Positions 39,091 through 46,766 of a DNA stretch of 55,926 bases are shown one piece after another. The DNA is from a virus. Within the stretch, counting starts at the first letter, position 1. Every line of letters starts with the position of its first letter. The translations under genes were made by a program, and so were the position numbers. The stretch covers positions 1-55,926 of the IMG/VR virus record IMGVR_UViG_3300017971_001822. One strand, 5' to 3'. The notes below the pieces were generated by a model. It saw only the letters and a list, made by a program, of their open reading frames with translations. It did not search any database and had not been told where the DNA came from.

Positions 39091-40638
39091 CTAAACAGTA
39101 ACTTTTCTGGTTTTGACTTGTTTATCGACAATCGTCGGGTTGGCTTGCTTTGCTCTTTGGTCACACCATTCACGAATATTCTTAATCCTGCCCGGCTCGG
39201 TCTTGGACAGGGGGACGATACTCTTGATCGCTTCTAGTGCGTGCGGCATATCCAGATCTTCTTCGCGGCTGAATGCGATTTTCAGACTGAGCTTGACAGC
39301 CTGCTCTATATCTGCACCAGTGAACCCGTCAGACTCTTCTGCGAATTTCGTTAATGCGACATCGGTGAATCGACTTCTTCCTCGCTTCTTGAAGTGAATG
39401 TCGAAGATGACTTTTCGTTCGTCTAATTTCGGCAAGTCCATGCCGAAGATCTCATCGAACCTTCCTTTTCGTGCGAACTCAGGCGGAAGACTCTGAACTT
39501 CATTCGCGGTTGCCACAGTGTAGACTGGTGACGTTCTGTCGTTTAACCACTTGATGAACGTCCCGAATACTCGGCGAGACGAACCGCCATCCATATCTCC
39601 AGAGCCGCCAAAGCCTTTTTCAATTTCGTCGAGTTGCAAAACGCACGGTGCTATCCGCTCGATGACTTTGATTGCTTCTCTCATGTTGGCTTCTGAGTCA
39701 CCGACATACTTGGACATCACGTTGCCTATATCCATCGAGATTAGCGGCAGGCCAAACTCAGACGCTATTGCCAGAGATAGCAGCGTCTTTCCACAGCCGG
39801 GGATACCAACCAGCAGCAACCCTTTCGGGAACTCGATGCCGAATTCTCTAGCCTCTTCGCTGAAACATGGTTTATCTAATTCAACGTGATCCTTCAAGGC
39901 TTGATAGCCACCGACGTTATCCAGCCCACCTTCTGGCGGTTCCATGTAAGTCAACAGGCCAGACGACTTAATGACAGTGGCCTTCTCTTTGAGGATCGTT
40001 TGTGTAGCCAGATCGTTTAGGTCTTTGTTCTTTCTTAACGCCAATGCGACACGATCCAGCACCTGCTGTTGCGTCATGCCTCGACAAGCGTTGATGATTT
40101 CTGGGATCATGTCTTCGCTTGGCTCAAACTTATCCCCGTTGCTGTTCTCGACACCCTCGCAGACAAAGCGGATTTGTTTCTCGATCTGTTCCTTATCGGG
40201 GAGATCGAAATCCATCTCGGTGATGTCATGCTTTAACGGGTTGGGGATCTTGAAGTCGGCACCTGCGAAGACTAGGGTTTGTCCCATGTTCGCGGCGGCT
40301 TGTTTGATCTCGTCCAACCAAGCTATGACAATATCGAATTGTGGATACGTTTGATGGTCGAGATAATAGCCGAAGTCTTTGAAGACACAAATTGAATCTT
40401 CGTCAAGTTTCGGCAAGTCCTGAATTGCGACTTCTGGCCCGGTTGCTTGGTCGGCGACCTGTTCGCCGTCCTTGTCTCTCCATCCAGTTGCGATAGACCA
40501 CACGAACACGTTGCGGCCCATCTCTGCTGCGGCTTCCCTGATCTGGTCAATAGCTCTGTCTTTCTCGTGCGTTCGGACTGAGAGCATTGCGTGACCAGAA
40601 AGACAATAGTCGACAAAATCATTCTTGAAGTCGTTCAT
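39091..40638 (-). CDS. Ycf46-like AAA+ ATPase
   Basis: 515 residues from the ATG at 40638 (GGAGG upstream). The N-terminal half is a degenerate ATPase-like domain (AIDQIREAAAEMGRNVFVWS). The C-terminal half is an intact AAA module: LLLVGIPGCGKTLLSLAIA (Walker A), LQLDEIEKGFGG (Walker B), FARKGRFDEIF (R-fingers) and FTGADIEQAV (sensor 2). The bipartite layout and these motifs match Ycf46 of plastids and cyanobacteria. A TTGACT-N17-TAAGCT upstream may be its own promoter. Confidence 0.8.
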   Translation of the reverse strand: MNDFKNDFVDYCLSGHAMLSVRTHEKDRAIDQIREAAAEMGRNVFVWSIATGWRDKDGEQVADQATGPEVAIQDLPKLDEDSICVFKDFGYYLDHQTYPQFDIVIAWLDEIKQAAANMGQTLVFAGADFKIPNPLKHDITEMDFDLPDKEQIEKQIRFVCEGVENSNGDKFEPSEDMIPEIINACRGMTQQQVLDRVALALRKNKDLNDLATQTILKEKATVIKSSGLLTYMEPPEGGLDNVGGYQALKDHVELDKPCFSEEAREFGIEFPKGLLLVGIPGCGKTLLSLAIASEFGLPLISMDIGNVMSKYVGDSEANMREAIKVIERIAPCVLQLDEIEKGFGGSGDMDGGSSRRVFGTFIKWLNDRTSPVYTVATANEVQSLPPEFARKGRFDEIFGMDLPKLDERKVIFDIHFKKRGRSRFTDVALTKFAEESDGFTGADIEQAVKLSLKIAFSREEDLDMPHALEAIKSIVPLSKTEPGRIKNIREWCDQRAKQANPTIVDKQVKTRKVTV

Positions 40639-40683
40639 AAGAGTCCTCCAGTAAGAATAGCTTACCATATTTTTAGAGGTGAG

Positions 40684-40917
40684 TCAATTTAATTCGTCAA
40701 GAAGTTGACGAATTTCGGAAAGTTCTCTTCGGGTTGCTTCCTTGTCGAATCGGAAGTCTTTTATTAGAATAGAGATGTGTTGAATTAGCACGTCGAGGTT
40801 GTCTTCATGCTTTTTCGAGGGTTTGCGGGTTATGAGACCGTCGCTATCCATATCCTCGCGGTCAAGAATCGCTCTTAACTTCTTTGCTAGTTTGGATTTC
40901 TCGCTCTTGGTCATCAC
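40684..40917 (-). CDS. Small charged protein, probably leaderless message
   Basis: 77 residues, GTG-ATG at the start; the ATG at 40914 lies about where transcription would begin from promoter 40921-40950, so no leader or ribosome site exists. The product is basic with a helical C-terminus (KEATRRELSEIRQLLDELN). It is separated by the AAA+ promoter region from the gene below. Function unknown. Confidence 0.55.
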   Translation of the reverse strand: MMTKSEKSKLAKKLRAILDREDMDSDGLITRKPSKKHEDNLDVLIQHISILIKDFRFDKEATRRELSEIRQLLDELN

Positions 40918-40920
40918 ACA

Positions 40921-40950
40921 ATTATATCAAGCTGGACGCTATTTTTCTAC
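40921..40950 (-). promoter_or_regulatory. Conserved phage promoter, copy d
   Basis: Minus strand. GTAGAAA-N14-TGATATAAT with GAAATTTCG directly upstream. The -10 hexamer ends only six bases before the ATG at 40914 (three before the in-frame GTG), so the transcript would be leaderless. Confidence 0.75.
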
Positions 40951-41631
40951 CGAAATTTCACCTTTTTCTATTAATTTCGCCAGACCTAACTTCCGTTTCC
41001 TAAAGAAGTTAGAGAGAGCAATCTGCATCCCAAATGTGCGGTGTCGAACCGTTTGTGTCCATATAATTACGGCTGAATTGGAGAATCTCTCGCCTATAGC
41101 AGCCATCGTTATCTCAGAGAAACTTTCTCTCCGCATGCTCACGACATCTTCCCATAGCGACTTGAGTCGATTTTCATTGGATTGTGGGTATGAGATGCGA
41201 CGATATACTGGTTGCCATAAGCTGTTTTGTTCAGCCGCCCTTATAAATTCCGCCACCTTCTTGTCTACAATAGATTTAGCCTTTTCGATACTTCGTTCTG
41301 GCGACTTGCCAATTGGTCTTCCATGTTTGTCCACCATCATGCCATCTTCGAAGACACGATCTTTTCTACCCTTGTGTTTACTACTGACATACAGTATGCC
41401 TTTTTGTAAGTACACATGTGCAGGGCTGAACCTTGTGACTCTATCCCTAGTCGTCGGAGTGAACCATCCGCCGCTCTTCAGCCTATACCTTCCGTCTGGC
41501 CGGATGGTGACAACATTAGTTTCATGCAGTCTAACAACAAATGCCTTGCCCTTCCTGAACAAGTAAGTGTTGTTTGCTAATTTTCGCTTGTCCCTTTTGC
41601 CCATCATGACTTCTGCTTCTGAGTGAGTCAT
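40939..41631 (-). CDS. Conserved phage-type hypothetical protein
   Basis: 230 residues from the ATG at 41631, which follows GGAG; longer starts are possible. RKLANNTYLFRKGKAFVVRL, DGRYRLKSGGWFTPTTRDRV and MVDKHGRPIGKSPERS are recognisable as a recurring phage/plasmid family that lacks a function. The C-terminal FRKRKLGLAKLIEKG is basic. Confidence 0.55.
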   Translation of the reverse strand: MTHSEAEVMMGKRDKRKLANNTYLFRKGKAFVVRLHETNVVTIRPDGRYRLKSGGWFTPTTRDRVTRFSPAHVYLQKGILYVSSKHKGRKDRVFEDGMMVDKHGRPIGKSPERSIEKAKSIVDKKVAEFIRAAEQNSLWQPVYRRISYPQSNENRLKSLWEDVVSMRRESFSEITMAAIGERFSNSAVIIWTQTVRHRTFGMQIALSNFFRKRKLGLAKLIEKGEISVEK

Positions 41632-41708
41632 AATTGTCTCCATCAATAGACAGACGACGACCACGCTATTTTCCGATAGCGTAGCCGTCGCCATACAGGG
41701 GAAACCTG

Positions 41709-41954
41709 TTAGTCTACTGAGTCTTCCATGTCAGCTTCTGATCCGTACAAGTAATCGCCAGCGTTCGCTAGTTCAAACCCCATTTTTCTGAGGATGCTAG
41801 CGCCTTTTCTGCGATTGCTCGTGTTTTTCAACTGGTTCGCCATCGATCCAATGATACCCTTCTTGATAGCGATAACGCATACGCCGTCTTCTCGATCAAC
41901 CTCGACAATCTCGAACGCCGGGTCTTTTGTCGCTGTCCTAGTTTCTTCTGACAT
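41709..41954 (-). CDS. Small acidic/basic hypothetical protein
   Basis: 81 residues. EIVEVDREDGVCVIAIKKGI is a beta-strand pair, followed by NRRKGASILRKMGFELANAG. First gene after promoter 41992-42021; AAAGGA lies before the ATG. Function unknown. Confidence 0.5.
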   Translation of the reverse strand: MSEETRTATKDPAFEIVEVDREDGVCVIAIKKGIIGSMANQLKNTSNRRKGASILRKMGFELANAGDYLYGSEADMEDSVD

Positions 41955-41991
41955 TTGTTTTCCTTTCTGTTTTTGTTGATCTTAACGCTTA

Positions 41992-42021
41992 ATTATATCA
42001 GCTTCCAGTCGTTTTTTCTAC
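41992..42021 (-). promoter_or_regulatory. Conserved phage promoter, copy e
   Basis: Minus strand. GTAGAAA-N14-TGATATAAT with upstream GAAAATCCG. It lies in the divergent gap next to the HNH gene and drives the 41954 gene with a leader of about 30 bases carrying a ribosome site. Confidence 0.75.
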
Positions 42022-42057
42022 CGGATTTTCAATATTTTTGTCCTCCAAAAGATTCTA

Positions 42058-42086
42058 TTATTTACACACGTAAAAATGTGTATAAT
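42058..42086 (+). promoter_or_regulatory. Promoter of the HNH gene with overlapping inverted repeat
   Basis: Plus-strand TATAAT at 42081-42086, about 19 bases before the GTG start of the HNH gene. An inverted repeat TACACA-N8-TGTGTA (about 42063-42082) overlaps the spacer and -10, and could be an operator or a hairpin. A -35 at 42058 (TTATTT) is poor. It does not match the minus-strand phage promoter. Confidence 0.5.
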
Positions 42087-42104
42087 AGATTAAGGGGGTG
42101 TTTT

Positions 42105-42716
42105 GTGAAAGAAAAAAGGTGTTCCATGTGCAACAAGCCTCTTCCAAGCGGAAGAGCAAGGTGTCGCAGGTGTGAAAATAAGTTTAATAAATACCAAACC
42201 GAGAGGCTCCGCAAGCTGCGAGAAGAGGGTAGATGTACTGTTTGTGCCGTTAAAGTGGAGACTGGCAGATCTCGCTGTGGCGATTGTATCGCGGATGGCC
42301 ATGAGTACGTTGTCAAGAGGCGCTTGCAACTTGCAGATAAAGGCATATGTACTTTTTGTGGCAAGGAGCCGCAACTAGATTCTCTTAGAACTGTTGCCAA
42401 ACAATCTAGGCTAGGCGAAGTTTGCTATTTAAAGAGGAAGTCTTATGATTTCTTTGGCACCAATAAGTATTGGGAGCATATTAGGCTTGTCCTTGAAGAA
42501 CAAGGCTGTAAATGCAGCTACACTGGGCAAGAGATTGTTCTCGGCGAGAATGATTCTCTTGATCATGTCTTGCCAAAAAAGAGATTTCCAGACAAACGAA
42601 AAGATCTTGACAATATTCAGTGGGTTACTCGCAGAGTGAATAAAATGAAAGACGACATGACGGAAGATGAGTTCTTGTCACTCGTCGCTCTCATTCTGAA
42701 TCACTCCGAATTTTGA
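42105..42716 (+). CDS. HNH endonuclease with three Cys-pair modules, free-standing
   Basis: 203 residues, GTG start at 42105 with AAGGGGG upstream. Three repeated Cys-pair units (CSMCNKPLPSGRARCRRC; CTVCAVKVETGRSRCGDC; CTFCGKEP) precede a C-terminal HNH nuclease: DSLDHVLPKKRFPD, DLDNIQWVTRRVNKMKDDM. It is the only plus-strand gene, has its own promoter, and its 3' end overlaps a minus-strand gene by 39 bases. This suggests a mobile homing-type endonuclease inserted in an otherwise one-strand block. No intron is seen. Confidence 0.82.
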   Translation: MKEKRCSMCNKPLPSGRARCRRCENKFNKYQTERLRKLREEGRCTVCAVKVETGRSRCGDCIADGHEYVVKRRLQLADKGICTFCGKEPQLDSLRTVAKQSRLGEVCYLKRKSYDFFGTNKYWEHIRLVLEEQGCKCSYTGQEIVLGENDSLDHVLPKKRFPDKRKDLDNIQWVTRRVNKMKDDMTEDEFLSLVALILNHSEF

Positions 42717-42896
42717 TTGGAGCCAAATTCGCTCATGCACGTAATAAAACCCTAACTTAAGGACGAAGTCAAAAGGCGCAACGGCAAGGCCAACGGCGAG
42801 ATCGCCTGTGACTATGAATGCTGCTAGGCCAGACAGTAGGCTGGCACATATTCTGTATGTGAATGCTTTGGCGATATGCCTTCTTCGTTGAACCAT
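42678..42896 (-). CDS. DUF2061 membrane protein
   Basis: 72 residues. HIAKAFTYRICASLLSGLAA, FDFVLKLGFYYVHERIW and the two hydrophobic segments match DUF2061, a small membrane family. It converges with the HNH gene and overlaps its last 39 bases. GGAGG precedes the ATG. Function unknown. Confidence 0.65.
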   Translation of the reverse strand: MVQRRRHIAKAFTYRICASLLSGLAAFIVTGDLAVGLAVAPFDFVLKLGFYYVHERIWLQSKFGVIQNESDE

Positions 42897-42906
42897 GATT
42901 TTCCTC

Positions 42907-43158
42907 CTAGTATATGACTACCTGACGACCCATCGAGTCTTCTCTGTAGCCTTCGGAATCCGAGAACTCCTGCGGGATTGGTTCTCCATCCGCTGCGAGC
43001 GATGCGACTGCCGGGATGATTGTAGTTATATCGTCTACGACTACAGCATATGTTGTCTTGTCATACATGCCGCGACCAGAGTATGAATCTCTGACGTCGC
43101 AGTCATGCCCAATGAAGTGCATTGCGCTCTGAATAAAATACGCTTCTTCCTGAGTCAT
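42907..43158 (-). CDS. Hypothetical phage protein
   Basis: 83 residues, not recognised. EEAYFIQSAMHFIGHDCDVR begins it, and a Tyr/Asp-rich alternating pattern suggests a small alpha/beta domain. AAGGAG precedes the ATG. Confidence 0.5.
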   Translation of the reverse strand: MTQEEAYFIQSAMHFIGHDCDVRDSYSGRGMYDKTTYAVVVDDITTIIPAVASLAADGEPIPQEFSDSEGYREDSMGRQVVIY

Positions 43159-43159
43159 T

Positions 43160-43357
43160 TTATTTCTCCTTGAAGAATTTGACGTGCAGGTTGAGACAAT
43201 CGATAAATAATCCCAACGTGCATATAACTCCGATTACTGCTTTAATTACCATCGGATGCGCGAGTTGGCCCTTGCTCCCGTATTCGAGAATCATCATGCC
43301 ATTAAACCCGTACAAACCGACTCCGAGTAAAAACATTAATCCGAACCAACAACTCAT
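43160..43357 (-). CDS. Small membrane protein
   Basis: 65 residues from the ATG at 43357 (GGAGG upstream). Two hydrophobic segments (SCWFGLMFLLGVGLYGF; MVIKAVIGVICTLGLFIDCL) with a basic C-terminus. Function unknown; holin-like size but no supporting context. Confidence 0.5.
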   Translation of the reverse strand: MSCWFGLMFLLGVGLYGFNGMMILEYGSKGQLAHPMVIKAVIGVICTLGLFIDCLNLHVKFFKEK

Positions 43358-43359
43358 TG

Positions 43360-43812
43360 TTAACCTCCTACAAACTGTATTCGTTCTTGTTGTTCTTCGT
43401 CTAGGCATTCATAATATGCGTATTCCGGCCAGATGCAGTCTGTTCTCACTTCCACATTGATTTTTGGTTCAAGCTTGACTAGCCAATCTACAGTAGCTGA
43501 GACGCAGCAGTTTCCGTAGACGCCAGCGACGACTAGATCTTTCGGCCACTGTGTCCGCCTAAGCTCATACAAAACTTCCGCAGCGCCGCTCACTCTTTCT
43601 TTGTGGACGACCTTAACGAGATCTTCGTACTCCCAGAGTGCGTCGATTATCTCTTGGTCGGTATCGCTGCAAGCGCAGTCGTACTCTACCAAAATGATCG
43701 GCCATCGCTTTCTGCCAAACTCGTGAATTAGATGTACTACTCTCTGTAAAAGAGAGTAACTGTCATCGCCGAGATACGCTTCTTGCATATCAATTATCAC
43801 AAGAGTTTTCAT
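43360..43812 (-). CDS. Isochorismatase/nicotinamidase-like cysteine hydrolase
   Basis: 150 residues. LVIIDMQEAYLGDD carries the catalytic Asp, KVVHKERVSGA the Lys, and GVYGNCCVSATVDWL the nucleophilic Cys region: the family triad D-K-C. It may act on nicotinamide or a related amide in NAD metabolism, though the isochorismatase-type substrate is open. GAGG precedes the start. Confidence 0.75.
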   Translation of the reverse strand: MKTLVIIDMQEAYLGDDSYSLLQRVVHLIHEFGRKRWPIILVEYDCACSDTDQEIIDALWEYEDLVKVVHKERVSGAAEVLYELRRTQWPKDLVVAGVYGNCCVSATVDWLVKLEPKINVEVRTDCIWPEYAYYECLDEEQQERIQFVGG

Positions 43813-44260
43813 TTTGACGTTCCTCTGCCAGAATCTCCGAGATGGTTGGCTCTCTATTCTCCGATGCTTTCTTTAAAGCGTCTTGGAATTCTTCATCTGA
43901 CACCACTCGTGGATCTGGTAGATCGTGACAGTGAATGCCGAAGAAGTATCCTTGATCTAGAGAGCTTTCTGATGGGCCAGTATATCCGGGCTTTCCGGCT
44001 TTTTCCCAACAGGCGACGTGATACATACACGGCTCATATCCATCGATTTCGACTGTGCCAAAATTGTTTGTGTGCAACCTACCATATCCGTCGTATTCGC
44101 CTTTGATGCTACTGTCGTCTTCTTCCACGACAACCGCCCACATCATCCATTCGTTGTCGTGCCTGTCCTCTGGGTTTGGATCTTCCTGACAGGGGCCGAT
44201 AGAGTATGGATTAAGAATAGAATGTCCACACTGTTTGCAATCCCAACTGAAAAATCCCAT
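43790..44260 (-). CDS. Hypothetical Cys/Gly-rich phage protein
   Basis: 156 residues from the ATG at 44260. GFFSWDCKQCGHSILNPYS begins it, with C-x2-C and later PCMYHVACWEKAGKPGY and HCHDLPDP. It looks like a small zinc-containing domain. AAGGGAAG precedes the ATG. Function unknown. Confidence 0.5.
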   Translation of the reverse strand: MGFFSWDCKQCGHSILNPYSIGPCQEDPNPEDRHDNEWMMWAVVVEEDDSSIKGEYDGYGRLHTNNFGTVEIDGYEPCMYHVACWEKAGKPGYTGPSESSLDQGYFFGIHCHDLPDPRVVSDEEFQDALKKASENREPTISEILAEERQNENSCDN

Positions 44261-44261
44261 G

Positions 44262-44450
44262 TCACTTCCCTTTCTTACTATCTTCTGGCCAGACACCATA
44301 TGGCTCTGAATATTTGGGGGCCATATGTTCTTCGCAGAAAGCTGGTTTATCTTTGACGAACGGCCACATGACCGTTGCGCTCTTACCACATATAACGCAC
44401 TTGCCAAGATCTGTCGTCGTCTTTTGGTTTGATGCTTTTCGGCGTCTCAT
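44262..44450 (-). CDS. Small Cys/His protein
   Basis: 62 residues from the ATG at 44450 (GGAGG upstream). CVICGKSATVMWPF and FCEEHMAP form a probable treble-clef zinc finger. Its stop overlaps the ribosome site of the next gene. Confidence 0.5.
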   Translation of the reverse strand: MRRRKASNQKTTTDLGKCVICGKSATVMWPFVKDKPAFCEEHMAPKYSEPYGVWPEDSKKGK

Positions 44451-44697
44451 CTGATTCCTCCATGTTACGGATTGTCCATGCGAGACCAAGCAGGTATCTG
44501 TCACTGACAGGTTCTCCATGCATTAGTCTGTGCAGCGTTTCGGCGCAAACCTCTGCGAGATTGTTGCCAGAGATCGCACATGACGAAAAGGACTCCAAGT
44601 ATAGGAATAGTTTTGTCATATCGAGCTTGGCAATGTATTCCTGCGCCCTATACGCTGCCGGATGAGGATCTCCGGGCGGTAATTCGCCGTGGCCCAT
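44383..44697 (-). CDS. Hypothetical protein
   Basis: 104 residues, helical centre with a Pro-rich N-terminus (MGHGELPPGDPHPAAYRAQE). It overlaps the next gene by 68 bases in another frame, unusually long here; the start with GGAG is nevertheless good. Function unknown. Confidence 0.5.
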   Translation of the reverse strand: MGHGELPPGDPHPAAYRAQEYIAKLDMTKLFLYLESFSSCAISGNNLAEVCAETLHRLMHGEPVSDRYLLGLAWTIRNMEESDETPKSIKPKDDDRSWQVRYMW

Positions 44698-44699
44698 GA

Positions 44700-44921
44700 C
44701 TATCTCCTAATTGAAGTATTTTGGTACGGCTGGCTTAAGTGGACGGGGAACGTGTGTTCCTCTTCGACGATATCCTCTAGCTCGTCTTCGTCGAGTTCAA
44801 CTTCGTCCATGTCCTCATAGACGGTGGGTTCATTGTAGTCTACTACGAACGATTGATGTACGCACTCTCCGTTCTCGTTGTAGACCTGTATTACTTGTCC
44901 TTTAAGAATTTTTCGATACAT
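44700..44921 (-). CDS. Acidic small protein
   Basis: 73 residues with a strongly acidic stretch (EDMDEVELDEDELEDIVEEE), reminiscent of DNA-mimic proteins but too short to say. AGGAG precedes the ATG. It ends one gene downstream of the conjugation operon. Confidence 0.45.
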   Translation of the reverse strand: MYRKILKGQVIQVYNENGECVHQSFVVDYNEPTVYEDMDEVELDEDELEDIVEEEHTFPVHLSQPYQNTSIRR

Positions 44922-45147
44922 TCTTTTTTCTCCTATGTTTGTTCTTGGACTTCTTCTTGGACTTGTTTTCTTCCTTCTTATCTCCCCCCTCTAACTCAGC
45001 CATTCTCTTCTTGGCGATCCGCCGCCACTGACGAATCGTGTGGTCGCTAGCATACTTGAACCCACTTCCTTCGTCTAGCAGGGCGTGGATCTCTTCCGGG
45101 GTTTGTGCCAGTTTGATACGCTGTTTGAGACCGATTGTGTTAGACAT
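44902..45147 (-). CDS. Small basic protein directly downstream of the E1-like gene
   Basis: 81 residues from the ATG at 45147 (AAGGAG five bases upstream, overlapping the region of the E1 stop). A helical N-terminus (LKQRIKLAQTPEEIHALLDE) is followed by TIRQWRRIAKKRMAELEGG and a very Lys-rich tail. Because it is the next gene after E1, it could be a substrate or partner of the conjugation system. The many lysines would make good acceptors (inference). Confidence 0.5.
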   Translation of the reverse strand: MSNTIGLKQRIKLAQTPEEIHALLDEGSGFKYASDHTIRQWRRIAKKRMAELEGGDKKEENKSKKKSKNKHRRKKNVSKNS

Positions 45148-45160
45148 ATTTGTCTCCTTA

Positions 45161-45823
45161 TTAGCTTCTCGCACGCATCTCGTTCGTCAGAGTGTTCAGT
45201 TCGACCAGACGGTCGATTTCACATCCTCTGAGCCATTTGGCGAACTGTGCGACCATTACGCCAGCGGCTATGTTTGAACAATAGATTGTTGTCTTGGCGG
45301 TACAACTGCCCTGAAAAGATTCGCTCGACGGGAATATTTCATTTTCTTCATACCAGTCGCCGGTTTCGTCGTTGTACACAGATAGGACTCTGAGATATTC
45401 TGCCGACATTCTTCCATCGATCCATAGATCGGCTCGACTACGGACTTGTTGAAAGATCTCTTTGCGGGTATCAATCGAGTCGACGCAGCAGAAGATGACC
45501 CCCCCAGTAAACGATAGATTAGAAAACTTTCTATTTACCGTTGGTACGCTGATCTTGCTGTTGATCTGTTTGCACAAACCAGAGACGGCACTTACCTTTG
45601 ACTTGCCGAGATCTGTCTCGAAGAAACCTTGAGCGGCCAGATTCTCCACTTCGACTGAATCAAAGTCTATCAGCTTGATCTTTGGCACGCCTATCGCAGC
45701 AAGCTGGAGAGCGACTTGTCTTCCGATTGCTCCTACTCCGACAATCGTAACGTCAGTCTGCGACAGTTTCTCTGGTGGAATCAGATCTCTTTGGCGGATG
45801 TCTCGATCATCTAGATTGTTCAT
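45161..45823 (-). CDS. E1-like ThiF/MoeB-family adenylating enzyme
   Basis: 220 residues. GVGAIG at 29-34 with the following helix is the ATP-binding loop, LIDFDSVEVENLAAQGF (51-67) the acidic strand plus the N-L-x-x-Q segment, DLGKSKV the K74 loop, and WIDGRM the later strand. GSCTAKTTIYC (172-182) carries a likely catalytic C174. Single adenylation domain without a separate cysteine domain, as in prokaryotic ThiF-type E1s. It overlaps the JAMM gene by 17 bases and has GGAG. It should activate the 80-residue Ubl encoded at 48094. Confidence 0.85.
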   Translation of the reverse strand: MNNLDDRDIRQRDLIPPEKLSQTDVTIVGVGAIGRQVALQLAAIGVPKIKLIDFDSVEVENLAAQGFFETDLGKSKVSAVSGLCKQINSKISVPTVNRKFSNLSFTGGVIFCCVDSIDTRKEIFQQVRSRADLWIDGRMSAEYLRVLSVYNDETGDWYEENEIFPSSESFQGSCTAKTTIYCSNIAAGVMVAQFAKWLRGCEIDRLVELNTLTNEMRARS

Positions 45824-46766
45824 AAAACTCTCCTGATTTTACTATGTTCGCGTGATTATCTGCCCACTCTCTAACATCGTCCATCCAGTCTTTCTCTCCC
45901 TTGACAAGTTTCCCAGAATCTTCCCAACGGAAAGTGTTCTCGACTGGATCGTAGACGACGTACTCATTTTTCTTGTCATGCCAATACCATACTACTCCGT
46001 TGGCTGTATAGATATCTAAATCTATGAAGTCATCATCTTCGTCGACGACCACTTTGCCGTCTGCAAGGTCTATGACCGCTTTGTCCGTCAGATTGGCTAT
46101 CTCTTCGTCGCTATATCCCATCCTCGCCAGTTCAGCTTGCGGATCCTTGTATGTTTTCATAGTTTGAAATCTATCGCAATAATCATTTGAGTAAGGAGTG
46201 AATGTTTCTATCTTCGTGGCTGAGAAACCAGCGATTTTACATTCTATAACCTTCTCGTCGTACTCTTTCTCCCATTCATCTTTGTTCGTGCCGTTGAATG
46301 GAATAGAATAGTCTATCTGAACGTCAAGTTTAGACTCAAATCCGGGGCCGACATTAAACTTGATTCTGCAATAGTCCTTGCCGCCTTCTGCAAGAATATA
46401 CATGATCGACCAGTGCGGATGACCGAAGTTCTTGACGAAGTTCTCCTCGTCCGTCTTCGATGGCTTTGGGCAGTCGCCCGGATGCGTATGTATCCAGATG
46501 TTGCCAGTTTGCCATGGGGCTAGACCGACATCTAGCATCTTTTCGGCAAACAAGCCAGAGTCCTCTTCATCTAGTTCGACTGACGCCATAGTACACTCCT
46601 GCTTGACCAAGGCGAAGTCGGTGACGAGCATCGGATCTTCAGTGCCGGTGATCCCATACCCTCCCACTTCTGTCTCGCCAACGTCTCTCATAAAGAGAAG
46701 TTTCGCGTAGGCATACGGAGTGAATCGTAGGATTGGATCAGATTTGATTGGTTTCTTGTATTCCAT
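45807..46766 (-). CDS. JAMM/JAB-domain metalloprotease (deubiquitinase-like)
   Basis: 319 residues. The full JAMM set is present: E33 in GETEVGG, then H93-x-H95-x7-S103-x2-D106 in IHTHPGDCPKPSKTD. The N-terminal half (to about 150) is the MPN domain; the C-terminal half has a UBA-like segment (LARMGYSDEEIANLTDKAVI) and an acidic region. Relatives remove ubiquitin-like proteins from targets or trim precursors. It may mature the Ubl, whose last residues are GAVC. It overlaps the E2-like gene by 29 bases. Confidence 0.88.
   Translation of the reverse strand: MEYKKPIKSDPILRFTPYAYAKLLFMRDVGETEVGGYGITGTEDPMLVTDFALVKQECTMASVELDEEDSGLFAEKMLDVGLAPWQTGNIWIHTHPGDCPKPSKTDEENFVKNFGHPHWSIMYILAEGGKDYCRIKFNVGPGFESKLDVQIDYSIPFNGTNKDEWEKEYDEKVIECKIAGFSATKIETFTPYSNDYCDRFQTMKTYKDPQAELARMGYSDEEIANLTDKAVIDLADGKVVVDEDDDFIDLDIYTANGVVWYWHDKKNEYVVYDPVENTFRWEDSGKLVKGEKDWMDDVREWADNHANIVKSGEFYEQSR

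Noticed and set aside
42707-42731. Inverted repeat CGAATTT...AAATTCG at the HNH stop as a terminator
   Set aside because: It lies in the overlapping ends of two genes, is A/T-rich and has no U-run; probably incidental.
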